Positions 1-5,791 of a DNA stretch of 5,830 nucleotides are shown one piece after another (position 1 is the stretch's first letter; each line of letters starts with the position of its first letter). Position numbers and translations under genes: made by a program. The notes below the pieces were generated by a model, which was not told the origin of the DNA, searched no databases, and saw only the letters and a program-made list of their open reading frames with translations. Location: assembly GCA_018648945.1 (NCBI GenBank), contig JABGQJ010000507.1, positions 1 to 5,830 on the forward strand, read 5' to 3'. This DNA is from Victivallales bacterium. GTDB taxonomy: Bacteria; Verrucomicrobiota; Lentisphaeria; Oligosphaerales; Lenti-02.

Positions 1-175
1 CCTCCAGACGGCTGGCGACCAGCGTCGAGAGCCCATCGAACCACTCCTCGGGGATCTCGGCGTCCCCGAGAGAGGCAACCACCCGATGCCGAGGGCTGCC
101 CCCGCCGGAGGGACGGTACGACTCGAGCAGCTGGAGGCAGCGACCGGACTTGCTCTGCTTGCGATGGAAGTACAT
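1..175 (-). CDS. IS1634-type (IS4 superfamily) transposase, N-terminal part, cut by the window edge
   Basis: The minus strand from an ATG at 175 is open to the left edge, giving 58 residues. The start MYFHRKQSKSGRCLQLLESY followed by a proline/glycine-rich turn, then PRHRVVASLGDAEIP, matches the typical N-terminus of IS1634-family transposases: a short basic strand, an LxESYR segment, then xRxRVVxSLG. The DDE catalytic domain would lie further left, outside the window, so catalytic residues cannot be checked. The Shine-Dalgarno is weak and very close (GTAGGGG one base before the ATG), as is common for transposases. It lies on the same strand as, and downstream of, the nuclease operon, but is separated from it by AT-rich sequence and two hairpins. 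Family assignment rests on recognition of the N-terminal pattern only. Whether the gene is intact is unknown. Confidence 0.72.
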   Translation of the reverse strand, partial: MYFHRKQSKSGRCLQLLESYRPSGGGSPRHRVVASLGDAEIPEEWFDGLSTLVASRLE

Positions 176-238
176 GCCCCTACTATCGTGCAGCTTTGCC
201 ACATGTCATTCATGCAAAAAGCATTTATAGTAACTACA
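1..238 (-). mobile_element. One end of an IS1634-like insertion sequence (boundary approximate)
   Basis: This holds the start of the transposase gene plus about 60 bp of non-coding sequence upstream of it. Between about 205 and 238 the composition turns AT-rich, in contrast to the GC-rich surroundings, as expected for a foreign element end. Read on the minus strand, a possible terminus is TGTAGTTACTATAAATGC, starting at 238. A short ATGC-AAAAA-GCAT palindrome lies at 212-224. The opposite end and any target duplication are outside the window, so the boundary is an inference from composition and spacing. Confidence 0.42.
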
Positions 239-256
239 TCGCGGTTTGCGGGGCCT

Positions 257-291
257 TCTGAGCACAAACCGAAAATCGGTTTGTGCTCAGA
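257..291. repeat. Perfect 16-bp inverted repeat with 3-nt loop (terminator-like hairpin)
   Basis: The arms TCTGAGCACAAACCGA (257-272) and TCGGTTTGTGCTCAGA (276-291) are exactly complementary around an AAA loop. The hairpin begins 37 bp past the stop of the minus-strand nuclease gene and sits 82 bp before the transposase start, also minus strand. It would form in RNA of either strand. No clear U-tract follows it on the minus strand (AGGCCCC follows), so if it ends transcription it is not a classical intrinsic terminator. On the plus strand CTTTCTT follows. It could instead protect an mRNA 3' end, be a dispersed repeat, or be an insertion target. Confidence 0.75.
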
Positions 292-295
292 CTTT

Positions 296-314
296 CTTCG
301 GCCGAGGACCGAAG
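296..314 (-). terminator. Small stem-loop just after the nuclease gene
   Basis: CTTCGG (296-301) and CCGAAG (309-314) pair around a 7-nt loop. On the minus strand this lies 13 nt after the nuclease stop codon and directly before the larger hairpin at 257-291, so the operon transcript would end in two consecutive stem-loops. There is no U-tract (AAAG follows on the minus strand), so a role in termination or 3'-end stability is an inference. Confidence 0.35.
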
Positions 315-327
315 TGTTAAACTCGGG

Positions 328-1266
328 CTAGTCGAGCGACTTGCCCTGGGGGAACGGGCAGACCTCCCGGAAGTTGCAGCGTCGGCAGGTGCGCTCGCTT
401 TCGCAGCACGGGAAGTCGTCCTCGCGGGCCGAGTTCGTCTCCACCTTGGTCAGCAGGGAGCGCATCTCCGCCGAACTCCCCAGGATATAGTCCCGCGCGC
501 CGACCAGCGTGTCGGCGTGCACGGGGTACTCACTGACCCGGGCATTCTCCTTCAGGAACACGCCGAACAACCGGACGCCTTCCAGGGGGGCGAACCACTC
601 TTCATTGGCATAGAGCGCATAGCAGGCGAGCTGCACGCCCAGGCTGTCTGTACTCTCCTTGCCGGTCTTCCAATCGACGATCCGCAGCTTCCCCTCGGGA
701 TCGGTGTAGGCAAAGTCCACGGCCACCCAGACCTTCAGCCCTTCAAGCTGGAACGAGGCGAGGGTGTCCACTGGCTTCCAGTTGGCATAGGGCGTGGCCA
801 CGATCTCCCCCAGCACGGCGGAGCTGGCGAAGGCCTGCAGGCAGCCGTAGACGGTCTCCTTCACGCGCTCGGTATCCTCCGGGGGCAGGCTCTTGCCATT
901 GCCGTAGTAGAGTTCGAAGAGGTTGGTCTTCTTCGGGCGCTGTTCCCATTTCCGCTGGACGGCATCCACCCAGCCACTGCGGAGCATCATGCGGGCCCGC
1001 GCCTGGAGCGCGCCGGCGCGGATCTCGTTTCCAGTCTGCGCATAGTTCTTGAGCGCCTGGGCAACCACCTCGTGGGTGATCGAGCCGGCCCACATGGGCA
1101 ACGTGGTCAGGTTCTTCAGGATATACAGCTTGCGAGTCCGCTCGCTGCAGTCCGACTCCCAGCCGCCCCAGGAACCGTAGTACTGGTAGTAGTAGGCCCG
1201 GCGGCACCGTTTGAAGAGATTGTCGCGGGATGCCGACCAGGTCAGTTCATTCGCTAGTTTCGCCAC
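328..1266 (-). CDS. Stand-alone PD-(D/E)XK nuclease, RecB/Cas4-like, with probable 4Fe-4S cluster
   Basis: This 312-aa cytoplasmic protein is probably a DNA exonuclease of the RecB/AddB/Cas4 nuclease fold. An aromatic N-terminal motif, CRRAYYYQYYGSWGGW (residues 21-36), resembles that of stand-alone PDDEXK_1-type proteins. The nuclease motifs appear in order: His65 (ITHEVV), Asp184 (VAVDF), Asp198-Trp-Lys200 (IVDWK) and Gln212 (VQLACYALYA). Cys21 together with C294-x2-C297-x5-C303 matches the four-cysteine Fe-S arrangement of Cas4 and AddB. The start is the GTG at 1266, because AAGGAGG (1276-1282) lies 9 nt before it. The frame stays open further upstream, but that part overlaps the conserved tadA reading frame. 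The gene overlaps the end of tadA by 20 nt, so the two are probably co-transcribed and translationally coupled. No cas genes or helicase are adjacent, so a CRISPR or RecBCD role is not indicated. A repair role is possible but unproven. Confidence 0.87.
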   Translation of the reverse strand: MAKLANELTWSASRDNLFKRCRRAYYYQYYGSWGGWESDCSERTRKLYILKNLTTLPMWAGSITHEVVAQALKNYAQTGNEIRAGALQARARMMLRSGWVDAVQRKWEQRPKKTNLFELYYGNGKSLPPEDTERVKETVYGCLQAFASSAVLGEIVATPYANWKPVDTLASFQLEGLKVWVAVDFAYTDPEGKLRIVDWKTGKESTDSLGVQLACYALYANEEWFAPLEGVRLFGVFLKENARVSEYPVHADTLVGARDYILGSSAEMRSLLTKVETNSAREDDFPCCESERTCRRCNFREVCPFPQGKSLD

Positions 1267-1756
1267 GGGCTTTGCCCTCCTTCTGCTCCTGACGACGACG
1301 TTGGAAGAATGCCTGCAACAGGGCACGGCATTCTTCCTCGAGCAACCCGGCCTCCACGTCCACCCGGTGCAGCATGCCAGGGAACGAGGTGATGTCGAGA
1401 GCGCCGCCGGCCGCCCCCATGCGTGGGTCCACACACCCGTAGACCAGACGGCCGAGACGGGCATTCACCATGCCCCCGGCACACATGGCGCAGGGCTCCT
1501 TGGTGACGTAGAGCGTGGCCTCGGTGAGCCGCCAGTCACCAATGTGAGCCGCCGCCTGAGTGAGAACGATCATCTCGGCGTGGGCGGTCGCGTCCTTCAG
1601 CATCTCGACCTGGTTGCCCGCGCGGGCGATGACTGCGCCCTGGTACCAGACCACCGCGCCCACGGGGACTTCCCCGCGCTCGCCGGCCGCCATGGCCTGG
1701 CGCATGGCCAGTCGCATGCAGGTCTCGTCCGTCTTCGCTGGGTCCAGAAGATCCAT
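1247..1756 (-). CDS. tadA: tRNA-specific adenosine deaminase (A34 to inosine)
   Basis: This 169-aa zinc-dependent deaminase is expected to convert the wobble adenosine of tRNA-Arg(ACG) to inosine in the cytoplasm, usually an essential step in bacteria. The cytidine/deoxycytidylate deaminase signature is complete: HAE (residues 59-61, zinc-ligand His59 and proton-shuttle Glu61) and PCAMC (88-92, zinc ligands Cys89 and Cys92). The segments EVPVGAVV (29-36), GNQVE (47-51), TLYVTKEPCAMCAGGMV and ARLGRLVYGCVDPRMGAAGG are typical of TadA rather than of cytosine or guanine deaminases. Length is normal for the family. The ATG at 1756 overlaps the TGA of the upstream small gene by one base (TGATG). 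There is no good Shine-Dalgarno, so translation is probably coupled. The C-terminal tail is rich in Gln, Arg and Glu. Guanine deaminase remains a minor alternative. Confidence 0.93.
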   Translation of the reverse strand: MDLLDPAKTDETCMRLAMRQAMAAGERGEVPVGAVVWYQGAVIARAGNQVEMLKDATAHAEMIVLTQAAAHIGDWRLTEATLYVTKEPCAMCAGGMVNARLGRLVYGCVDPRMGAAGGALDITSFPGMLHRVDVEAGLLEEECRALLQAFFQRRRQEQKEGKARGETSE

Positions 1757-1974
1757 CAGACCGACAACTCGCTCAGCAATCGCGGCGCCCGGTCCGGCTG
1801 GTCGTCCACCGCGATGGCAGCGATCTGGCGCAAATGCGCGAGCCGAGGGTCGGGACAGCTGCCCGCCCGCTCGATGCGGTCGAAGGCCGCGGCGACCTCG
1901 AGCAGGTGACTGCGCATGTCGTGGTAATAGAGATCCAGCAGTTGCTCGGGCGTCTTGGCGGGATCGAGAGGCAT
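1756..1974 (-). CDS. Small conserved-looking protein of unknown function, first gene of the tadA operon
   Basis: This 72-aa soluble protein is predicted mostly helical, with no signal peptide or membrane segment. The sequence begins MPLDPAKTPEQLLDLYYHDM and continues with an amphipathic helix (RSHLLEVAAAFDRIERAG, 21-38), then a second helical part (DPRLAHLRQIAAIAV, 42-56) and QPDRAPRLLSELS. I do not recognise a named family, although the layout resembles small hypothetical proteins I associate with planctomycete and verrucomicrobial genomes. The ATG at 1974 is chosen because AGGAG (1984-1988) lies 9 nt before it. The frame is open up to 2034 without a comparable ribosome site. The stop overlaps the tadA start by one base, so it is almost certainly a real, co-translated gene. 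It may be an accessory factor of the tadA operon, but nothing in the sequence shows its role. Confidence 0.72.
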   Translation of the reverse strand: MPLDPAKTPEQLLDLYYHDMRSHLLEVAAAFDRIERAGSCPDPRLAHLRQIAAIAVDDQPDRAPRLLSELSV

Positions 1975-2016
1975 ACGGGGCTGCTCCTGGTTGACGACGC
2001 GGGGACTGAACACGAC

Positions 2017-2044
2017 AACGTAGCAGAGCGCCACCCGGGATCAA
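2017..2044 (-). promoter_or_regulatory. Weak candidate sigma70 promoter for the small gene-tadA-nuclease operon
   Basis: On the minus strand TTGATC (2039-2044) and TACGTT (2017-2022) are separated by 16 nt, a few tens of bases before the first gene of the operon. The -35 match is fair and the -10 match poor, so this is a tentative call within the 169-bp divergent intergenic region. Confidence 0.28.
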
Positions 2045-2069
2045 GGCTTCGGGTAGAGGCCGGGTCGTG

Positions 2070-2098
2070 TTGACCGGCTCTGGGGACACGGCTAGAGT
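2070..2098 (+). promoter_or_regulatory. Candidate sigma70-type promoter for the exported repeat protein
   Basis: TTGACC (2070-2075) and TAGAGT (2093-2098) are separated by exactly 17 nt, matching the housekeeping consensus at 5/6 and 4/6 positions. Transcription would start near 2105, leaving a leader of about 40 nt before the ATG at 2144, with AAGG (2134-2137) as ribosome site 6 nt before the start. It lies in the divergent region shared with the minus-strand operon. Start-site mapping would settle it. Confidence 0.5.
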
Positions 2099-2143
2099 AC
2101 TGCTGAGCATTTGGGGTCCGCCTCAGACACGACAAGGTGTAGC

Positions 2144-3334
2144 ATGACACGACGATTCTCGATTCTCCTCGTTGCGGTGGCGCTGTTGGGCGCCGGCATG
2201 GCATCGGCGCAGCAAAGCCAGTTTGGCAAGCAACAGACGGCGGGGTTGCGCATCGCTCTGCACAAGGGCGGTGCCTTCCTGCTCGGCAAGCAACTCGACG
2301 ATGGCTCCTGGTACCAGCACCCGGCGATCACCTCACTGGTCTGCATGGCGCTGATCGACTCCCCGGACTACGCCGATGCCGAGGTGAAGAAGGCGGTAGC
2401 CCGCGCGCTCGACTTCGTGGTCCGCTTTGCCAAGCCAGATGGCTCGATCTGGACCGAAGGCAACCAGCAGTATCCGAACTACTGCACGTCGGTCAGTTTG
2501 ATTGCGTTGGCGGCCGCCGACCGGACCAAGGACCGGACGGTGATCCGCAAGGCCCGCGATTTTCTCATGGGACCCAAATCCCAGTTCAGCAATCTGCCCA
2601 AGGACGATCCGTCCTACGGCGGCGTCGGCTACGGCAAATCCCTGCGGCCGGACCTGAGCAACACCCAATGGGCGCTTGAGGCGCTGCACATGACCGACCA
2701 TCTGGACCGCGAGCCCCTGGCCAAGAACCCCGAACGGGCCAAGAAGGCGGATCTTGCCTGGGACCGGGCCGTCTCCTTCTTGACCAGTTGCCAGAACCTA
2801 GCCGAAACCAACAAGGCGGGGTGGGTGATGAGCGATCCGGCCAACAAGGGCGGCTTCATCTACCTTCCTGGCTGCAAGGAGAACGGTCTTCCCCCCGAGA
2901 GCAAGGCGGGTGAGGAGGACATGGGCGGGCGCAAGGGCCTGCGCAGCTATGGCAGTATGACCTACGCGGGATTGAAGAGCATGCTCTACGCCAAACTGGG
3001 TAAGGACGACGTGCGGGTCAAGGCTGCGCACGAGTGGGTCCGGCAGAACTTCACCTTCGACGAGAACCCCGGGATCGGCGCTCAGGGACACTTCTACTAC
3101 CTGCATACCGTCGCCAAGGCCTTGGCCGTATACGGGGAAGACGTGGTAGTCGATGCCAAGGGCGCGAAGCACGCCTGGCGCGTCGAGTTCGTCGAGAAGC
3201 TCCTGGCCATGCAGAAGCCCGAGGGCTACTGGGTGAACGAGGCCAGCGGGCGCTGGATGGAGAGCATGCCCGAGCTGGTCACAGCCTATGCCATGATATC
3301 GCTGGAAGTGGCGGCAGGCGACGCGCTCAGGTAA
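2144..3334 (+). CDS. Exported prenyltransferase/squalene-oxidase repeat (alpha/alpha-toroid) protein
   Basis: This 396-aa protein has a clear Sec signal peptide: basic MTRR, a hydrophobic stretch to residue 19, and an ASA/QQ cleavage site after Ala22. It is therefore expected in the periplasm or outside the cell. The mature part shows repeats of the squalene-hopene cyclase/prenyltransferase toroid type: GKQLDDGSWYQHPAITSLV (48-66), KPDGSIW (97-103) followed by YCTSVSLIALA, YGGVGYGKS (158-166) with LSNTQWALEAL (171-181), GSMTYAGLKSMLYA (270-283) and MQKPEGYWVN (356-365). No DxDD cyclase acid motif is evident, so a true triterpene cyclase is unlikely. Four cysteines (67, 114, 216, 244) remain in the mature protein. 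The ATG at 2144 is preferred over an upstream TTG at 2111 because it gives the signal peptide and has a ribosome site. Substrate or partner is unknown. A carbohydrate- or protein-binding role is possible. Confidence 0.85.
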   Translation: MTRRFSILLVAVALLGAGMASAQQSQFGKQQTAGLRIALHKGGAFLLGKQLDDGSWYQHPAITSLVCMALIDSPDYADAEVKKAVARALDFVVRFAKPDGSIWTEGNQQYPNYCTSVSLIALAAADRTKDRTVIRKARDFLMGPKSQFSNLPKDDPSYGGVGYGKSLRPDLSNTQWALEALHMTDHLDREPLAKNPERAKKADLAWDRAVSFLTSCQNLAETNKAGWVMSDPANKGGFIYLPGCKENGLPPESKAGEEDMGGRKGLRSYGSMTYAGLKSMLYAKLGKDDVRVKAAHEWVRQNFTFDENPGIGAQGHFYYLHTVAKALAVYGEDVVVDAKGAKHAWRVEFVEKLLAMQKPEGYWVNEASGRWMESMPELVTAYAMISLEVAAGDALR

Positions 3335-3659
3335 GGGGCAGCCGGTTGATCGGCCAGCAGGAGTAGGCTGGCGTCTCGTAGGGGTGAGCGCCAAGCAAGG
3401 CGGCCACAACGTCCCGCAATGCGGGCTCGGGAACGACCAGCTCCACGCGCAGCTCCGCCCCCTCTTCCACGTTCCCGGTCTTGCCCATGAAGGGCTCGCT
3501 GCCGGGCAACGGACGGAACTGGCCGGTGCCGATGGTCTGCCAGCAACAGCGGTCGTAGTTGCCGATGCGCCCGCCGCCAGCGGCGAACACGGCCTCCTTG
3601 ACAGTCTCCGCATGCTCGACGGGCACGTAGAAGACCAGTTGCACGAGAGGAGTGCTCAT
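3327..3659 (-). CDS. CutA/NIF3-like structural domain protein (COG3323 type)
   Basis: This 110-aa cytoplasmic protein is a single ferredoxin-like alpha/beta domain of the kind inserted in, or fused to, NIF3/YqfO proteins and related to CutA1 and PII. Family motifs are visible in order: a strand LVQLVFYVPVEHAETVKEAV (5-24), AAGGGRIGNYDRCCW (26-40), GTGQFRPLPGSEPFMG (44-59), VEEGAELRVELVVP (64-77) and AHPYETPAY (91-99). Length fits stand-alone members. The start ATG at 3659 overlaps the TGA of the glycyl radical enzyme gene in an ATGA arrangement (4 nt), and there is no separate Shine-Dalgarno, so translation is probably coupled. Biochemical function of this family is not established. Metal binding or trimeric regulation are guesses from the fold. 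Coupling to the upstream enzyme suggests an accessory role. Its 3' end overlaps the convergent plus-strand gene by 8 bp. Confidence 0.85.
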   Translation of the reverse strand: MSTPLVQLVFYVPVEHAETVKEAVFAAGGGRIGNYDRCCWQTIGTGQFRPLPGSEPFMGKTGNVEEGAELRVELVVPEPALRDVVAALLGAHPYETPAYSCWPINRLPLT

Positions 3660-5791
3660 GGGTGGGTGAAGTGTTGGGCCGTGCGTTGGATGATCATCTC
3701 CTGCCATTCAGGGGCGAGGGTCACGAAGCGGGCCGACCAGCCACTGACGCGCACGGACAGGTTGTGGTAAAGCTCGGGGTGTGCCTGGGCGTCCCGGAGG
3801 GTCTGGGCATCGGCCACGTCCAGTTGGAGATAGAAGCCGCCCCGCGCGACGAAGGAACGCAACAGCCCGACCAGGGCGGCCAAGCCGCCTTGGTCGGCCA
3901 CAGCGCTGGGATGGAGCTTGAGATCCAGCGGCGTGCCGCAGGGCAGACGACCGAAGTCCAGCTTCGTGATGGAGTTGACGATTGCCGTGGGCCCCTTGCG
4001 GTCGGTACCGGGGGTGGGCGAGAGATTCGGGGCCAGGATGTCCCCTCCCCTCGCCCCGAATGGCGTCGCGGTGCGACCGGGGCGGAACTGCAGCTCGCGC
4101 CCAAAGGTGCTGATCCCGGCCGGCATGCGCACACCGTTTCGCTCGGGCTGGCGAGCACAGAGCGCGGTGTAGTCGTCGTAGACGCGCCGAAGCATGGCAT
4201 CGGCCCGGTCGTCGTCGTTGCCATAGAGCACCAGATCGTGGACGACCTCGCGGCGCAGATCCTCGTGTCCCTCCCAATCTCCGCGCAGAATCTCGACCAG
4301 TTCGGCCAGCGAAAGCCGCTTCTGCTCGTAGACAAGAGTCTTGATGGCATGCAGGGAATTGGCCGCATCGGGCATGCCGCCAGCATGGGGGGAGCGCACC
4401 GAGTAGCGAGCTCCGCGTTGCTGGTAGGGCCGGGCGCGCTCGATGCAGTCGTCCACGAAAAGCGAGAGCAGAGGGGACGGTTGCCCACCGCTGAACGACC
4501 CTGCGCACTCCTGCCAGGCACCCTCCAGAAGACGCGCCATCTCGGCGTGAAAACGGGCGTAGACCGCCTCGAAGGTCGGGTCGTCTGGGGGTTCGTCTTC
4601 ACCAGCCAAGCCAAGGGCGTGCTGGACGGGGGGAAGCAGATCGAACGGCCGGTAGCTGAAGGCGGTGCAGCCGGGAATCAGGACCTCCCAGCAGCCATCG
4701 TTGGTGAAGTTGCGGGCCTCCGCGAGTGGGTAGCCGAAGTCGATCAGGGCCGGGATCACGACATCGTCGTTGTAGATGGAGACGATACCCCCGCCCAGTC
4801 GCTGCGCCTCGGCGATGCGCTGCCAGAGCCGGTCAGGCGTCTGCTTGCTCACCCGTACGGCCACCGGGAAGTCGCTGATATGCAGTTCCTCGACGATATC
4901 CAGAACCAGATAGGTGACCTCGTTCAGCACCGGCTCGCCGGTTTCGTCCATCCCGCCAATGACCACATTCTGGTAGAACTGGGCGTCGCCGCTGCTGCCA
5001 ATGTGGTTGTTCTTGGCCCCGATCCATTCGGCACCCTTGATCCAGAAGTGGGCCAATAATTCGCGGGCTGCGGCCAGTGTGATCGTGCCTGCGGCGAGGT
5101 CCCGGGAGAGGTAGGGCCCCAGCATTTTGTCCACCCGTCCCAGGCCGGACCAATTGCCGCAGAGCCGCTGGAACTCCCAGAGGAACCAGAGGGCTTGGAC
5201 CGCTTCGCCGAAGGTCTCCGGGGGCGCTTCGGGAACCCGGGCCAGCCGGTCGCAGACCTCGGTCAATCCCAGTTCATCCAGCCCCGCGAGCAGGCGGGCA
5301 TGCCAAAGGGCCATGGCGTCCAGGCACTCCGCCATGGCTTGCAGAAACACCCGTTGCTCATCGTCCAGGTCACCGCGCTGGCGACGTTCCTGGATGCGCC
5401 CACGGTAGGAAGCCAGCCCCTCGCGCAGAGCCCGCTCGAAGCCGATGGTCGTGTGGCTGGTGCTCGCCACCTTGGCGACGGGTTTCTGGTGGAACGTGGC
5501 CTCCAACAACGGCGCGGCGCCGGCCAGCAGCTCGTCGATCCGCAGACAGAGCGGCGCCTTCGCCGCGATCAGACGGACCGCCCGGGCGGCGCGGAGCTCC
5601 GGGGGTAGTGCGTCGTCTTCGGGAGACAGCGAGAAGTCGGCGGCAGCCATCTCCCGGCCATACTCCCCCCCCAACCCCCGCGCGGCAAGCGCCCGAGTCT
5701 CGACCGAAAGCCGGCGAGTGCCCCCCGGGAAGGTGGCGACGCCGAACGTCTCACCAAGAATGGCAACCGGATCAATGGCTTCAGCAGGCAT
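3656..5791 (-). CDS. Glycyl radical enzyme, pyruvate formate-lyase/dehydratase superfamily, substrate unknown
   Basis: This 711-aa oxygen-sensitive radical enzyme is expected to carry a stable glycyl radical installed by a radical-SAM activase. The N-terminal PFL-like domain spans roughly residues 60-545 and the glycine radical domain roughly 550-711. The active-site loop reads NDGCWE (365-369 region) with candidate thiyl Cys367 and, two residues on, Glu369. This Cys-x-Glu layout is that of the dehydratase/lyase (eliminase) branch, whereas pyruvate formate-lyase itself has Cys-Cys. The segment SPTPGTDRKGPTAIVNSITK (591-610) and the C-terminal loop VRVSGWSARF (680-689), with radical Gly684, are diagnostic. 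The residue after that glycine is Trp685 rather than the Tyr of the PROSITE pattern. It is shorter than typical members (about 760-860 aa). The ATG at 5791 has GGGGAG (5800-5805) 8 nt before it. It is co-translated with the CutA-like gene. No activase or microcompartment gene is visible. Confidence 0.92.
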   Translation of the reverse strand: MPAEAIDPVAILGETFGVATFPGGTRRLSVETRALAARGLGGEYGREMAAADFSLSPEDDALPPELRAARAVRLIAAKAPLCLRIDELLAGAAPLLEATFHQKPVAKVASTSHTTIGFERALREGLASYRGRIQERRQRGDLDDEQRVFLQAMAECLDAMALWHARLLAGLDELGLTEVCDRLARVPEAPPETFGEAVQALWFLWEFQRLCGNWSGLGRVDKMLGPYLSRDLAAGTITLAAARELLAHFWIKGAEWIGAKNNHIGSSGDAQFYQNVVIGGMDETGEPVLNEVTYLVLDIVEELHISDFPVAVRVSKQTPDRLWQRIAEAQRLGGGIVSIYNDDVVIPALIDFGYPLAEARNFTNDGCWEVLIPGCTAFSYRPFDLLPPVQHALGLAGEDEPPDDPTFEAVYARFHAEMARLLEGAWQECAGSFSGGQPSPLLSLFVDDCIERARPYQQRGARYSVRSPHAGGMPDAANSLHAIKTLVYEQKRLSLAELVEILRGDWEGHEDLRREVVHDLVLYGNDDDRADAMLRRVYDDYTALCARQPERNGVRMPAGISTFGRELQFRPGRTATPFGARGGDILAPNLSPTPGTDRKGPTAIVNSITKLDFGRLPCGTPLDLKLHPSAVADQGGLAALVGLLRSFVARGGFYLQLDVADAQTLRDAQAHPELYHNLSVRVSGWSARFVTLAPEWQEMIIQRTAQHFTHP

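Noticed and set aside
86..331. Plus-strand open frame of 81 codons across the IS end and hairpin
   Set aside because: It crosses the start of the transposase, the AT-rich region and the inverted repeat, and its product resembles nothing. The minus-strand transposase explains 1-175 better.
283..1257. Plus-strand open frame of 324 codons antisense to the nuclease gene
   Set aside because: It begins inside the hairpin, shows no family motif, and is a GC-rich shadow of a gene with intact catalytic residues on the other strand.
328..1266. CRISPR adaptation gene cas4
   Set aside because: The Fe-S and nuclease motifs are Cas4-like, but there is no cas1, cas2 or repeat array nearby, and the protein is longer than typical Cas4 with a distinct aromatic N-terminus.
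1267..1464. Longer start for the nuclease, adding 66 residues
   Set aside because: The extra part is Ser/Arg/Pro-rich, lacks nuclease similarity and overlaps the conserved core of tadA. The GTG at 1266 has a strong ribosome site.
1757..2110. Longer minus-strand start for tadA
   Set aside because: The ATG at 1756 gives a normal-length TadA coupled to the upstream stop. The extension overlaps the small gene and has no similarity to the family.
3662..5059. Long plus-strand open frame of 465 codons antisense to the glycyl radical enzyme
   Set aside because: Its translation has no recognisable domain and lies exactly opposite a gene with clear family motifs. Long antisense frames are expected in GC-rich coding DNA.
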